This document shows, in pieces, positions 7,315 to 15,238 of a stretch of 64,000 nt of DNA (position 1 is the first letter of the stretch; each line of letters opens with the position of its first letter). The stretch comes from Clostridiales bacterium (GTDB lineage: Bacteria > Bacillota > Clostridia > Oscillospirales > Acutalibacteraceae). The stretch spans positions 35,745 to 99,744 of the forward strand of contig JAAYIY010000037.1 in NCBI GenBank assembly GCA_012523185.1. Direction: 5' to 3'. The position numbers and the translations under genes were made by a program. The notes beneath the pieces were generated by a model. That model made no database searches. It worked only from the letters and a program-made list of their open reading frames with translations, and had not been told where the DNA came from.

Positions 7315-9096
7315 TCAGCCAAAGTCGTCAAAAAGCATGACAAATGAATTTTCGCTGCCATACCAAAGGTCAAAGGTGCCCGAAACGGTGCTGTGATCGG
7401 AGCGATAATACAGTTTGTCAGAACAGTCCATTATGACACTGCTCACATTGTCGGCTCCGCTGACAGCGGTTTTTTCCGTTCCGCTTTTTGAGTAATAAAG
7501 CTTTCCGCTGCCGTATGTGAAGTTTTCAAGGAAATAAACAGTGCCGTCAAGCGAAATTCGGATATCGCTTACATCGCTGCCGATAAGGGCTGTGTTTTCG
7601 TCTGTGCAGCAGTAAAGCGCATCATCGCCGTCCATATAAAAGCATCTGGCACCGTCGGGCGATATTTCAAATTTGCCGACGTGTGAGGCGAGCTTTTTTT
7701 TGTCAGAGGGGCTTTTAACGGTATAGCTGTAAAGGAAATCGTTGTCGTCAATATAAAACAACAAATCGCCTTTAGATGAAACACGCGCGTTGCTTACGCC
7801 GCCGCTGACCTCGATAGAGTTGAATGAGGAATCAATATAAACAAGAGTTTCGGACGCGTCGGTGAAAGGAATTCCGGCAAACGTGTCGACAGGGCATAGG
7901 CTCACCGCGCTGCCTGTGACAGAAAACGACAAAGCTTGTTTCCCATAAGGCAAAACAGGCTTAAATCCTGTTGACACGCGTTTTTTTTCATCACAGCCGA
8001 CAGAAACAAAGTAATTTCCGCCGAAACCGTTCAAGCTGAATATGACTTCCGAAGCTTTTTTGTTCAAAAAAAGCGAAAGACCGCTTGCGTCACCCAACTC
8101 GCCAAGCTTGATTTCTTTTTCGCTGCTTTTTGCAAAGAATTTTATTGTTTCGCTGTCGATGCCGCTTTCATATTTAAGATAATATACATAATCGGCATTA
8201 TCGGAAAGCGCGGCGATGCAGACGCCCTTGCCGGCGGAGGAATAAATTCCTTTGCTGCATATATATCCCTCAAAGCTTTTAGAGTCCGAGGACGCTATTG
8301 TATATGAAACGGAATTGCCGTCAGGTGAAATCGCCACGGAATTGCTGTTTACGTTATTTGCTATCAAAGTGGATGTTTTGTCGGCACAGTCATAAAGGAA
8401 AAGCGAAAGCTCGCTCTTGTCGTAAAGTGACGCGGCGTTTGTCTCCTCGCCGCCGTCGTTTTCTGTTTCGCTCTCCTGTGTCTCGCTTGCCGGTTCGCCG
8501 TTGTCAATGTCAACAAGATAAGGTATCGCGGCGCCGTTCGCGGAAATGGAGCAAAAGACGACGTTTGAAGAAACTTCTTCCTTGCCTGACGGCGATATAT
8601 GGCAGAGCTTGCCGCTGTCTGTCAAAACGGCTCTTGCGCTGTCGTCGAGCGACGAGGCGGACAAGACGACGGAACCGTCTGTTTTTGCAAGCGCTTCGCC
8701 ATCAAAGACAAATTGAGTATAGCCGTCTGACGCGGAGTAAAAGGATTGGAGCTTTCCAATGTGCAAGTCGTCTTTCCTGTGTGTTAAAAAGAGCAGCACA
8801 GAAAGAGAAACGGCTGAAATTAAAACAAAAATCACAACCGCGGCGACAAACTTCGGGTTTAGGCGGCGCTTTTTTTTGCGCGCGTGGGCGGCCGCCTTTG
8901 GCGTCCTTGCTTCGCGGGGAACGGCAAGAGCCGATCCGCATTTTGAGCATATTTTAATGCCTTTAAAGTTGCTTTCACCGCAGCATGGGCACATGACTGT
9001 GTCGCTGTCGGAAGTCGTGGTGATGACAGGCTTTTTACATATATTACATATGGCGAGACCGTCGGGGACTGTGCTGCCGCAATTACCGCATTTCAT
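7315..9096 (-). CDS. Zinc-ribbon membrane protein with extracytoplasmic beta-propeller-like domain
   Basis: A 593-residue protein. The start is the ATG at 9096, preceded by CGGAGG; a longer in-frame reading would put that ribosome site inside the gene. The N-terminus carries two Cys4 zinc ribbons (CGNC...CNIC near residues 3-20, CPCC...CSKC near 36-56), then a basic stretch and one transmembrane helix (about 82-106, FVAAVVIFVLISAVSLSVLL). The remaining 480 residues are extracytoplasmic and rich in beta repeats ending in Y/F-x-x-x-D patterns, suggesting a WD40/TolB-like propeller. An acidic linker (about 210-230) interrupts it. First gene of the operon leading to nagA; a sensory role is inference. 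Confidence 0.75.
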   Translation of the reverse strand: MKCGNCGSTVPDGLAICNICKKPVITTTSDSDTVMCPCCGESNFKGIKICSKCGSALAVPREARTPKAAAHARKKKRRLNPKFVAAVVIFVLISAVSLSVLLFLTHRKDDLHIGKLQSFYSASDGYTQFVFDGEALAKTDGSVVLSASSLDDSARAVLTDSGKLCHISPSGKEEVSSNVVFCSISANGAAIPYLVDIDNGEPASETQESETENDGGEETNAASLYDKSELSLFLYDCADKTSTLIANNVNSNSVAISPDGNSVSYTIASSDSKSFEGYICSKGIYSSAGKGVCIAALSDNADYVYYLKYESGIDSETIKFFAKSSEKEIKLGELGDASGLSLFLNKKASEVIFSLNGFGGNYFVSVGCDEKKRVSTGFKPVLPYGKQALSFSVTGSAVSLCPVDTFAGIPFTDASETLVYIDSSFNSIEVSGGVSNARVSSKGDLLFYIDDNDFLYSYTVKSPSDKKKLASHVGKFEISPDGARCFYMDGDDALYCCTDENTALIGSDVSDIRISLDGTVYFLENFTYGSGKLYYSKSGTEKTAVSGADNVSSVIMDCSDKLYYRSDHSTVSGTFDLWYGSENSFVMLFDDFG

Positions 9097-9433
9097 TTTA
9101 CAAAAACCTCCGAAAAATTGATTGCACGATATGTTTATATTAAAACGATTCGCAAGACCCGGCACGTTCGGCGGCAAGCCGTTATGCTCGCAGCTTTCCG
9201 CGCTTTGGCTTCATTCTTGACATATCACAGCCGAGGGACGGGCACGGCTGACAGGTTTCACACAAACAAAGACTATACATTTTACATTCTATAATTTCAT
9301 ATGACTCAAGTCAAGCAAAAACGACTCGAATTGACAATTTATTTAAAATTGTATGCGCATAAAATTTGAACGGCATTTCAGGATACGACAAAAAACACAA
9401 TCGAACGGTAATATAATATATACATGAAAAGAG
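9097..9433. other. Divergent intergenic region upstream of spoIIGA
   Basis: 337 bp between the minus-strand zinc-ribbon gene and spoIIGA. The spoIIGA-proximal half is AT-rich. TATAAT at 9412-9417 lies about 21-22 bp downstream of TACGACAAA (9384-9392), which resembles a Spo0A box (TTCGACAAA); B. subtilis spoIIG also has a widely spaced promoter with Spo0A boxes. This is suggestive only. No other structure was recognised. Confidence 0.4.
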
Positions 9434-10504
9434 GTGCTTGAACTGAGCCGTGCGGTGTATGCTGATGAGCTGATATTCATTAACCTCATAGTAAATTATT
9501 TTTTGATTCTTGCGGCGGCTTTTGTGTCGGGAACCGATTTCAAAAGAAAGCGGGTGTTTCTTGGGGCGGTCGTCGGCGGGATTTCCTCATTGATAATCTT
9601 CATACCCGCCGCACATATAGCTTTGTCAGTTATAACAAAGCTTATTCTTTCGGCCGTCATAGTCATGTGTTCGTTCAGTAACAAAAGCGTTTCGCAATTT
9701 ATAAGGAGATATTCGGCGTTTTTTCTCGTCAATTTTATTTTTGCCGGGGTAATGCTGGCGGTCTGGTTCACATTTAAGCCCGACGGCATGGTTTATAATA
9801 ACGGCACGCTTTATTTTGACATAAACGCTGTGATGCTTGTGGCATTGACAGTTTTGTGCTATTTAGTCGTGACGGCTGTGTCAAAGATTTTTTGGAGGAA
9901 GGCGCCGAAAGCACATTGCGGAAAAGCGGAAATAACAGTCGGGGGGGAAAAAATCAAAACAAACGCCCTTCTTGACACAGGCAACGGTCTGTTTGACGCG
10001 TTTACAGGCAAGCCTGTTGTAATAGCGCAGTATGCGGCGGTAAAGGAGCTTCTCCCGTCGGCGCTCGGCGGCTTTTTCGGCAGCGGAAGCCTTTCAGACT
10101 GCAATGTGCCGGACGGATGGAGCGGGAAGATAAGGCTCATACCATTTAATACAGTCGGCTGCAAGGGGCTTCTTCCGTCGTTTAGGTGCGACGAGATAAA
10201 AGCGGTCTGCGGCAAGGAGGCGGCGGCGGGAAAAGGCGTTTTTATAGGCGTGACAAAGCAGAAGATTTTCAACGGTGAATACGGGGTGATTTTAAACGGA
10301 AACTTTTTCTCTTTTTTTGAAAATTGTAAAGACGGAGGAAGCTGTGATGAAGCTGCTGGAGAAAATCAAGGCGGCGGTAATAAGTCTGAAGTTAAGGTTT
10401 TTTTCGGACGACGTCTATTACATAAACGGACCGCAGACGCTGCCGCCGCCGCTGAGCAAGGCGGAGGAAGCGGAGATTATGGAAAGGCTGATGCGCGGCG
10501 ATGA
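9434..10504 (+). CDS. spoIIGA: Sporulation sigma-E processing peptidase SpoIIGA
   Basis: Membrane aspartic protease that cleaves the pro-sequence from sigma-E at the sporulation septum. The first half holds five hydrophobic helices beginning [20 protein letters not shown]; the second half has the protease motif [20 protein letters not shown] with catalytic Asp about residue 181. The start is uncertain: AAAGAGGTG overlaps the GTG at 9434, so initiation may be at CTG 9443 or GTG 9455. The frame reads 158 bp into sigE, giving an aberrant tail after NGNFFSFF. One extra T in the seven-T run at 10312-10318 would create a stop exactly there, so an assembly error or real frameshift is likely. Confidence 0.88.
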   Translation: MLELSRAVYADELIFINLIVNYFLILAAAFVSGTDFKRKRVFLGAVVGGISSLIIFIPAAHIALSVITKLILSAVIVMCSFSNKSVSQFIRRYSAFFLVNFIFAGVMLAVWFTFKPDGMVYNNGTLYFDINAVMLVALTVLCYLVVTAVSKIFWRKAPKAHCGKAEITVGGEKIKTNALLDTGNGLFDAFTGKPVVIAQYAAVKELLPSALGGFFGSGSLSDCNVPDGWSGKIRLIPFNTVGCKGLLPSFRCDEIKAVCGKEAAAGKGVFIGVTKQKIFNGEYGVILNGNFFSFFENCKDGGSCDEAAGENQGGGNKSEVKVFFGRRLLHKRTADAAAAAEQGGGSGDYGKADARR

Positions 10505-11054
10505 AAGCGTTCGCGAAAAATTGATTGTCCACAACCTGCGCCTTGTGGTTTATATCGCCAGAAAATTTGAAAATTCGGGAATTGATGTTGAGGACCTTGT
10601 GTCAATCGGCACGATAGGACTTATAAAGGCTGTCAACACTTTTTGCCCGGAACGCAACATAAAGCTTGCCACTTATGCCTCAAGGTGTATAGAAAATGAA
10701 ATCCTCATGCACCTTCGCAAAACAAGCGTTTCACGCACGGAAATGTCAATTGACGAGCCGCTGAACATTGACTGGGACGGCAACGCTCTGCTGCTTTCCG
10801 ACGTGCTGGGAAGTGACGCCGACATTGTGAACAAAGTTATTGAGGACGAGGACGAAAAAAGCTGCCTGATAAAAACCATAAACACGCTTGACGACAGGGA
10901 AAAGCTTATCATGCATATGCGTTTCGGTGTCGGCGGCGGAAAGGAGCATACGCAGAAGGAGATAGCCACGCTTCTCGGCATTTCGCAAAGCTACATATCA
11001 AGGCTCGAAAAGCGCATCATTTCAAGGCTGAAGCATGAAATGGACACAATGTAA
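10347..11054 (+). CDS. sigE: RNA polymerase sporulation sigma factor sigma-E
   Basis: A 235-residue sigma-70-family factor controlling early mother-cell gene expression. The ATG at 10347 follows GGAGG. The N-terminal [19 protein letters not shown] corresponds to the pro-sequence cleaved by SpoIIGA, followed by [14 protein letters not shown], highly typical of sigma-E. Region 2 reads [20 protein letters not shown] and [18 protein letters not shown]; region 4 has the helix-turn-helix [20 protein letters not shown]. It directly follows spoIIGA as in other spore formers, but sigG, usually next, is absent here. A strong hairpin follows at 11134-11182. Confidence 0.96.
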   Translation: MKLLEKIKAAVISLKLRFFSDDVYYINGPQTLPPPLSKAEEAEIMERLMRGDESVREKLIVHNLRLVVYIARKFENSGIDVEDLVSIGTIGLIKAVNTFCPERNIKLATYASRCIENEILMHLRKTSVSRTEMSIDEPLNIDWDGNALLLSDVLGSDADIVNKVIEDEDEKSCLIKTINTLDDREKLIMHMRFGVGGGKEHTQKEIATLLGISQSYISRLEKRIISRLKHEMDTM

Positions 11055-11407
11055 ATGCATGTGTGAGCGCCTCAAGCAGAAGCCCGCGGCGGCGCAAAAA
11101 CAGCGTTGCAAGCCAAATTTAAAACGGCGATTTAAGCTTTAAGCCGACGGGCATCAGACTGTAGTCCGTCGGTTTAAAGCTTTTAAAACAAGGCAAAAAA
11201 GGCTGCCCTAAAGCCGAAAGCACACGATTTGCAGACAGCGCATTTCAGGAAAGCCCTCAAGAAACAAAAGGTCGGCAAAATATACATAAAAATATTAATA
11301 TATTTCTTATTTTATATTGTATGCACAAATTAGCTGTGATACAATACACTGTGAATTGGTAACAATATCAATCACTGTCTTTTGCCATACGCTAAGGGGT
11401 GGATTTT
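11055..11407. other. Intergenic region between sigE and the PHP-dockerin gene
   Basis: 353 bp. It holds the long inverted repeat at 11134-11182. From about 11275 to 11360 it is strongly AT-rich and probably contains the promoter for the secreted protein, though I cannot pick a convincing -35/-10 pair. No gene seen. Confidence 0.5.
11134..11182 (+). terminator. Long hairpin downstream of sigE
   Basis: Arms AAGCTTTAAGCCGACGG (11134-11150) and CCGTCGGTTTAAAGCTT (11166-11182) pair over 17 positions with one mismatch around a 15-base loop. The following U tract is poor (TTAAAAC), so termination may be inefficient. Confidence 0.6.
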
Positions 11408-13348
11408 ATGAAAAAACGAATCAAGCAGGTTCTCAAAGCGCTTTGTGTAGCGGCTTGCGCCGCCGTGCTTGCAGTCGGTTTGCCGCCGTTCGGCGGTCCG
11501 GCGTCAGTCGATGCCACAGAGTTTCCGGATGTAAAAGGCACAAAACGTTATATCATCGACAACCCATACGAAACTGTTAATTGGGACACTTGGCAAGCCT
11601 ACAAGGCGAACACTCACACCCACTCCGACATGAGTGACGGTAAAGTAAGATTTGCCGAGATGATTGAATACTACTATGCCGCGGGATATGACTGCCTGTC
11701 CATGACAGACCACGGCACCGTAAACTACGGATGGACAAAGAGCAAATCAAGGCACACCATCTTTGGATATCAGTTTTTTGTGTTCGGCAGTCCAAAGGCA
11801 TTGTCGTCGTCACGCAATCAGGCCATAACGACAGGCTCCGACAGAAACGGTCAAAAAATGATTGATGTCCCGCTCGGGATCGAGCTTAACGGCGCCTCCA
11901 CCGACAAGGTTCACATAAACGGCTACTATGCCGACGCGGGCGACGGCGACATGGAAATGGGCGCGTCGGGTGTCAGCGGTGTCATAACGGCAGTTCAAAA
12001 GAACCACAACAAGGGCGGAATCACTCATGTAAACCACGTCGGAGAGTGGTCGGGCAAAAACTATGACACAAAATTTGTCAACGACTTTACAAACGTCTTC
12101 AGAACATATTCGTCATGCATCGGATTCGAGCTTGTCAACACCTCCGACGGCAGGACAAACAAAGACCGCGAGCTTTATGACAAATGCCTCAAGGTCTTGG
12201 CGCCGCTGGGCAGACATATATGGGGCTTCTGCGAGGACGACGCTCATGAGTTTGGAGATGTTGACAGAAACGCGCAATACTTCTGGATGCCCTCCAACAC
12301 AGCGGCGAATGTCAGGACCTGCATGGAAACCGGCGCGTTCTTCGCCTCGTCTAAAAGCGCAAAGGGAGAACAAGAGCTGAACGGAGCCACAGGCACAGGC
12401 GATTATCCTTCTGTTTCAAGGATAACCATTGACGACATCCACAGCCAGATTACATTTAACATCAAAAAGGCGACAAAGGCACGCATTGTCGCGGACGGCG
12501 TCTTGATTGACACAATCAACTGCAACGCAAACAGCGACACAGTGACGTTTGATTTAAACAATTACGAGTCACAGATAAACAGCTATGTGCGCGTTTATTT
12601 CACCGGCGCCGGCGGCATCACATTTGTACAGCCGTTTTATTTGACAAGCGTCCCATATTCAGAGTCCACAGTGGTGCTTAACATAGACGCGACAGACGCG
12701 GAAATAAAGGTGTTCGACTCAAACAATGTTCTCCAAACTCCATACTCAAGCACCAGGATTTCGGCGACATACGTTTTTGATATGGAAGGCACATATACAT
12801 ACACAGTCTCCAAGGACGGCTATTACCCGGTGTCAGGTTCGTTTGACATAACAACAGCGGATCTCTCGATGTCGGCTGTCAAGCAAATTGACGTCAATAT
12901 TCAGGAAATGCCGCAGATTGTCTTTAATAACGAAGTCGGGCACACACCGCACGAAGACAAAAAGATAATAGACGGCATCCGCCAGGGCATCACAGCCGCG
13001 GAAGTCGCCGATATTGCAAGCTCGTCCAACGCCGGCGGTCACATAATAGTCAATCCGACACACAACGGATACGGCACCGGCACCACGATTGAGTTAAGGT
13101 CAGTCGGCGGAGAGCTGATTGACAAATACACGATAGTCATTTACGGCGACCTTGACGGGAACGGCATTGTCGATGCCTGCGACTCCAACATACTTAGCCT
13201 CAACTTTTACAACTTGCCGCTCACTCCCGCATTAACCGCGGCGAGCGATGTCAACAACGACGGCGTGATTGACGCCCGTGACGTTCAAATGCTTGTAGGA
13301 TTTGGTATGTCGCTTGATTCTTCCTTGAATGTCGAGCAAAACAGATAA
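11408..13348 (+). CDS. Secreted PHP-domain protein with C-terminal type I dockerin
   Basis: About 646 residues; ATG 11408 chosen because AAGGGGTGG lies 7 bp upstream. A signal peptide (first ~37 residues, cleavage near VDATE) precedes a PHP-type metal-dependent phosphoesterase domain: NTHTHSDMSDGKVRFAEMIE, YDCLSMTDHGTVNYG and GGITHVNHVGEW carry the His/Asp metal ligands. After beta-rich linkers, the C-terminus has two calcium loops, DLDGNGIVDACDSNILSLNF and DVNNDGVIDARDVQMLVGFG, i.e. a type I dockerin. It should be exported and docked onto a cohesin scaffold. Substrate unknown; a PHP enzyme on a cellulosome-type complex is unusual. Confidence 0.88.
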   Translation: MKKRIKQVLKALCVAACAAVLAVGLPPFGGPASVDATEFPDVKGTKRYIIDNPYETVNWDTWQAYKANTHTHSDMSDGKVRFAEMIEYYYAAGYDCLSMTDHGTVNYGWTKSKSRHTIFGYQFFVFGSPKALSSSRNQAITTGSDRNGQKMIDVPLGIELNGASTDKVHINGYYADAGDGDMEMGASGVSGVITAVQKNHNKGGITHVNHVGEWSGKNYDTKFVNDFTNVFRTYSSCIGFELVNTSDGRTNKDRELYDKCLKVLAPLGRHIWGFCEDDAHEFGDVDRNAQYFWMPSNTAANVRTCMETGAFFASSKSAKGEQELNGATGTGDYPSVSRITIDDIHSQITFNIKKATKARIVADGVLIDTINCNANSDTVTFDLNNYESQINSYVRVYFTGAGGITFVQPFYLTSVPYSESTVVLNIDATDAEIKVFDSNNVLQTPYSSTRISATYVFDMEGTYTYTVSKDGYYPVSGSFDITTADLSMSAVKQIDVNIQEMPQIVFNNEVGHTPHEDKKIIDGIRQGITAAEVADIASSSNAGGHIIVNPTHNGYGTGTTIELRSVGGELIDKYTIVIYGDLDGNGIVDACDSNILSLNFYNLPLTPALTAASDVNNDGVIDARDVQMLVGFGMSLDSSLNVEQNR

Positions 13349-13371
13349 AATATAAAACAAAAGCTGTGTCG

Positions 13372-13410
13372 GAAAGGGTGCCTTGCGCACCCTTTCAGGC
13401 GCGTTTTTTT
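13372..13410 (+). terminator. Rho-independent terminator after the PHP-dockerin gene
   Basis: Perfect 10-bp stem GAAAGGGTGC/GCACCCTTTC (13372-13381, 13387-13396) with a five-base loop, followed by AGGCGCG and seven T. The next gene starts only 12 bp beyond, so it depends on read-through. Confidence 0.85.
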
Positions 13411-13421
13411 GGGAGATATAA

Positions 13422-14486
13422 ATGAAATATGCTTTAGTCGGCTGCGGGCGCGTTTCACCGAACCACATTTCCGCGGCGGTTGAGAACGGTCTTGAAATCA
13501 CAGCGCTTTGTGATATTGACATTGACAAAGCAAAGTCGGTCGCCGCAGAATTGCCGAGAGGAAATGACGTTCGTTTTTATGACGATCACCGCCAAATGCT
13601 GGAGGTTGAGAAACCGGAGCTGACGGCAATAGCGACATTCAGCGGCACGCATGCCGACATAGCGGTTGACTGTATCAACGCCGGCAGCAATGTGATAATC
13701 GAAAAGCCGATAGCTCTTTCAATTGCTGATGCCGACAGAATCATAAAGGCGGAGGAGGACAGCGGCTTAATTGTCTGCGCCAACCACCAAAACCGCTTTA
13801 ACGGTCCCGTTCAGCACATGCGGAAGGCGCTTCTTGCGGGCAAGTTCGGCAAGCTTTTCTACGGAACGGCAAGCGTTCGCTGGTCGCGCGGTGAAGAATA
13901 TTACAAAAGCGCCGATTGGAGAGGCACATGGGAGCAGGACGGCGGCACTCTCATGAATCAGTGCATTCACGCCATAGACCTGCTAAGGTGGATGATGGGC
14001 GGCGAGATAACGGAAGTTGTCGGGTTCACGGAAAACATGATGCACCCGTATATCGAATGTGAGGATTTCGGAACGGCGATTTTGCGTTTCAAAAACGGGA
14101 GCTACGGCATAATCGACGGCACTGTCAACACTTACGGCGGCGATTATGAGGAAACCTTGTCTGTTTTCGGCGAAAAAGGTTTTGCGAAATTAGGCGGCAC
14201 GTGCATAAACAAAGTTGACGACTGGGTTTTTGAGGACGAAAGCGAACGGGAACCGGCGGCAGATGTCGACGAACACCCGCCGAGTGTCTACGGATTTGGT
14301 CACAAATCACTTTATACCGATGTGATAAAGTCGATAGTCACGGGCAAAAAGCCTTATGTCGACTCACAAGCGGGCAAAAAAGCGCTTGAAGCGGTGCTTG
14401 CGATTTACAAATCAGCAGCCGACAAAAAGCCTGTAAAGCTTCCGTTGGAAAGCTGCTCGACACTCGACTTCAAAGACCGTCGGTAA
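13422..14486 (+). CDS. Gfo/Idh/MocA oxidoreductase, WlbA/WbpB-like
   Basis: A 354-residue NAD(P)-dependent dehydrogenase. The N-terminal Rossmann fold has ALVGCGRVSPNHISAA (GxGxxxxxH pattern), an acidic CDID after beta-2 that favours NAD, and the family signature VIIEKPIAL with catalytic Lys. The C-terminal domain has GGTLMNQCIHAIDLLRWMMG, carrying the active-site His. The GxVSxNH start and the adjacent WlbB-like acetyltransferase point to UDP-N-acetylglucosamine-6-carboxylate 3-dehydrogenase (WlbA/WbpB), making 2,3-diamino-uronic acid precursors for surface glycans. The aminotransferase of that pathway is not in this window. Preceded by GGGAG. Confidence 0.8.
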   Translation: MKYALVGCGRVSPNHISAAVENGLEITALCDIDIDKAKSVAAELPRGNDVRFYDDHRQMLEVEKPELTAIATFSGTHADIAVDCINAGSNVIIEKPIALSIADADRIIKAEEDSGLIVCANHQNRFNGPVQHMRKALLAGKFGKLFYGTASVRWSRGEEYYKSADWRGTWEQDGGTLMNQCIHAIDLLRWMMGGEITEVVGFTENMMHPYIECEDFGTAILRFKNGSYGIIDGTVNTYGGDYEETLSVFGEKGFAKLGGTCINKVDDWVFEDESEREPAADVDEHPPSVYGFGHKSLYTDVIKSIVTGKKPYVDSQAGKKALEAVLAIYKSAADKKPVKLPLESCSTLDFKDRR

Positions 14487-14499
14487 ATAAAAAGAAAGG

Positions 14500-14530
14500 G
14501 CGCGTAAAAGGCACAAAACGCGCACACGTT
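14500..14530 (+). terminator. Weak hairpin between the dehydrogenase and acetyltransferase genes
   Basis: GCGCGT (14500-14505) pairs with ACGCGC (14518-14523), followed by ACACG and five T. It may attenuate transcription between two functionally linked genes. Confidence 0.35.
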
Positions 14531-14563
14531 TTTGCCACGGACAATTCACGCGCGGCGTTTTAA

Positions 14564-15124
14564 ATGGCTGATTACTTTGTTCATGAAAGCAGTGTCATAG
14601 ACGACTGCGTCAAGATAGGAGACGACACAAAGATATGGCATTTTTGCCATGTCCAAAGCCATGCCGTCATAGGCGAAAGATGCACGCTCGGTCAAAATGT
14701 ATATGTTGCGGGCGACGTTAAGATCGGAAACGACGTAAAAATTCAAAACAATGTCTCTGTTTATGAGGGCGTGACAATCGAAGACAGCGTGTTTTGCGGT
14801 CCGTCGATGGTTTTTACAAACGACCTGAACCCAAGGAGCGCGCGCACAGTCAAGAGCTACGAAAAGACGCTTGTGAAGTTCGGCGCCAGCATCGGGGCAA
14901 ACGCCACAGTCGTCTGCGGCAACACTGTCGGCAAGTTCGCGTTTGTCGCCGCCGGAGCCGTCGTCGTCAGAGACGTCCCCGACTATGCGCTTGTCGCAGG
15001 TGTCCCGGCAAGGCAGATAGGCTGGGTATGTGCTTGCGGTCAAAAGCTAAACGCCTCTTACAGTTGCGGTCTGTGCGGCAAACGATACGAAATTCACGAC
15101 GAAGGAATGTGTGAGACGCGATAA
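14564..15124 (+). CDS. Left-handed beta-helix acetyltransferase, WlbB/WbpD-like
   Basis: A 186-residue hexapeptide-repeat acyltransferase. Repeats of the [IV]GxxxxI type build the beta-helix (VIDDCVKIGDDTKIWHFCHV, VIGERCTLGQNVYV, VKIGNDVKIQNNVSV). The loop GPSMVFTNDLNPRS is characteristic of WbpD/WlbB enzymes, which N-acetylate UDP-2-acetamido-3-amino-glucuronate using acetyl-CoA. The C-terminus ends in a Cys4 zinc-binding tail (VCACGQKL...YSCGLCGKRYE), also seen in that family. It follows the matching dehydrogenase. The ribosome site is weak, so the ATG is chosen by homology of MADYFVHESSVID. Confidence 0.85.
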   Translation: MADYFVHESSVIDDCVKIGDDTKIWHFCHVQSHAVIGERCTLGQNVYVAGDVKIGNDVKIQNNVSVYEGVTIEDSVFCGPSMVFTNDLNPRSARTVKSYEKTLVKFGASIGANATVVCGNTVGKFAFVAAGAVVVRDVPDYALVAGVPARQIGWVCACGQKLNASYSCGLCGKRYEIHDEGMCETR

Positions 15125-15136
15125 AGGCAGATTGAT

Positions 15137-15175
15137 ACGGGGGTTGTGCCGTTCACGGCGCGGCCCGTGTTTTTT
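15137..15175 (+). terminator. Terminator after the acetyltransferase gene
   Basis: ACGGG...CCCGT outer pairing (15137-15168) with an inner GCCG-TTCA-CGGC hairpin is followed by G and six T. Confidence 0.75.
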
Positions 15176-15185
15176 ATTGGGAACA

Positions 15186-15214
15186 TTGCCTTCAAACGTT
15201 TTATATGATAAAAT
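15186..15214 (+). promoter_or_regulatory. Candidate promoter for the patatin fusion gene
   Basis: TTGCCT (15186-15191) and TAAAAT (15209-15214) are spaced by 17 bp, upstream of AAAGGAGG and the ATG at 15239. Confidence 0.5.
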
Positions 15215-15238
15215 GATTGTAGCGAAAGGAGGCGCCGC

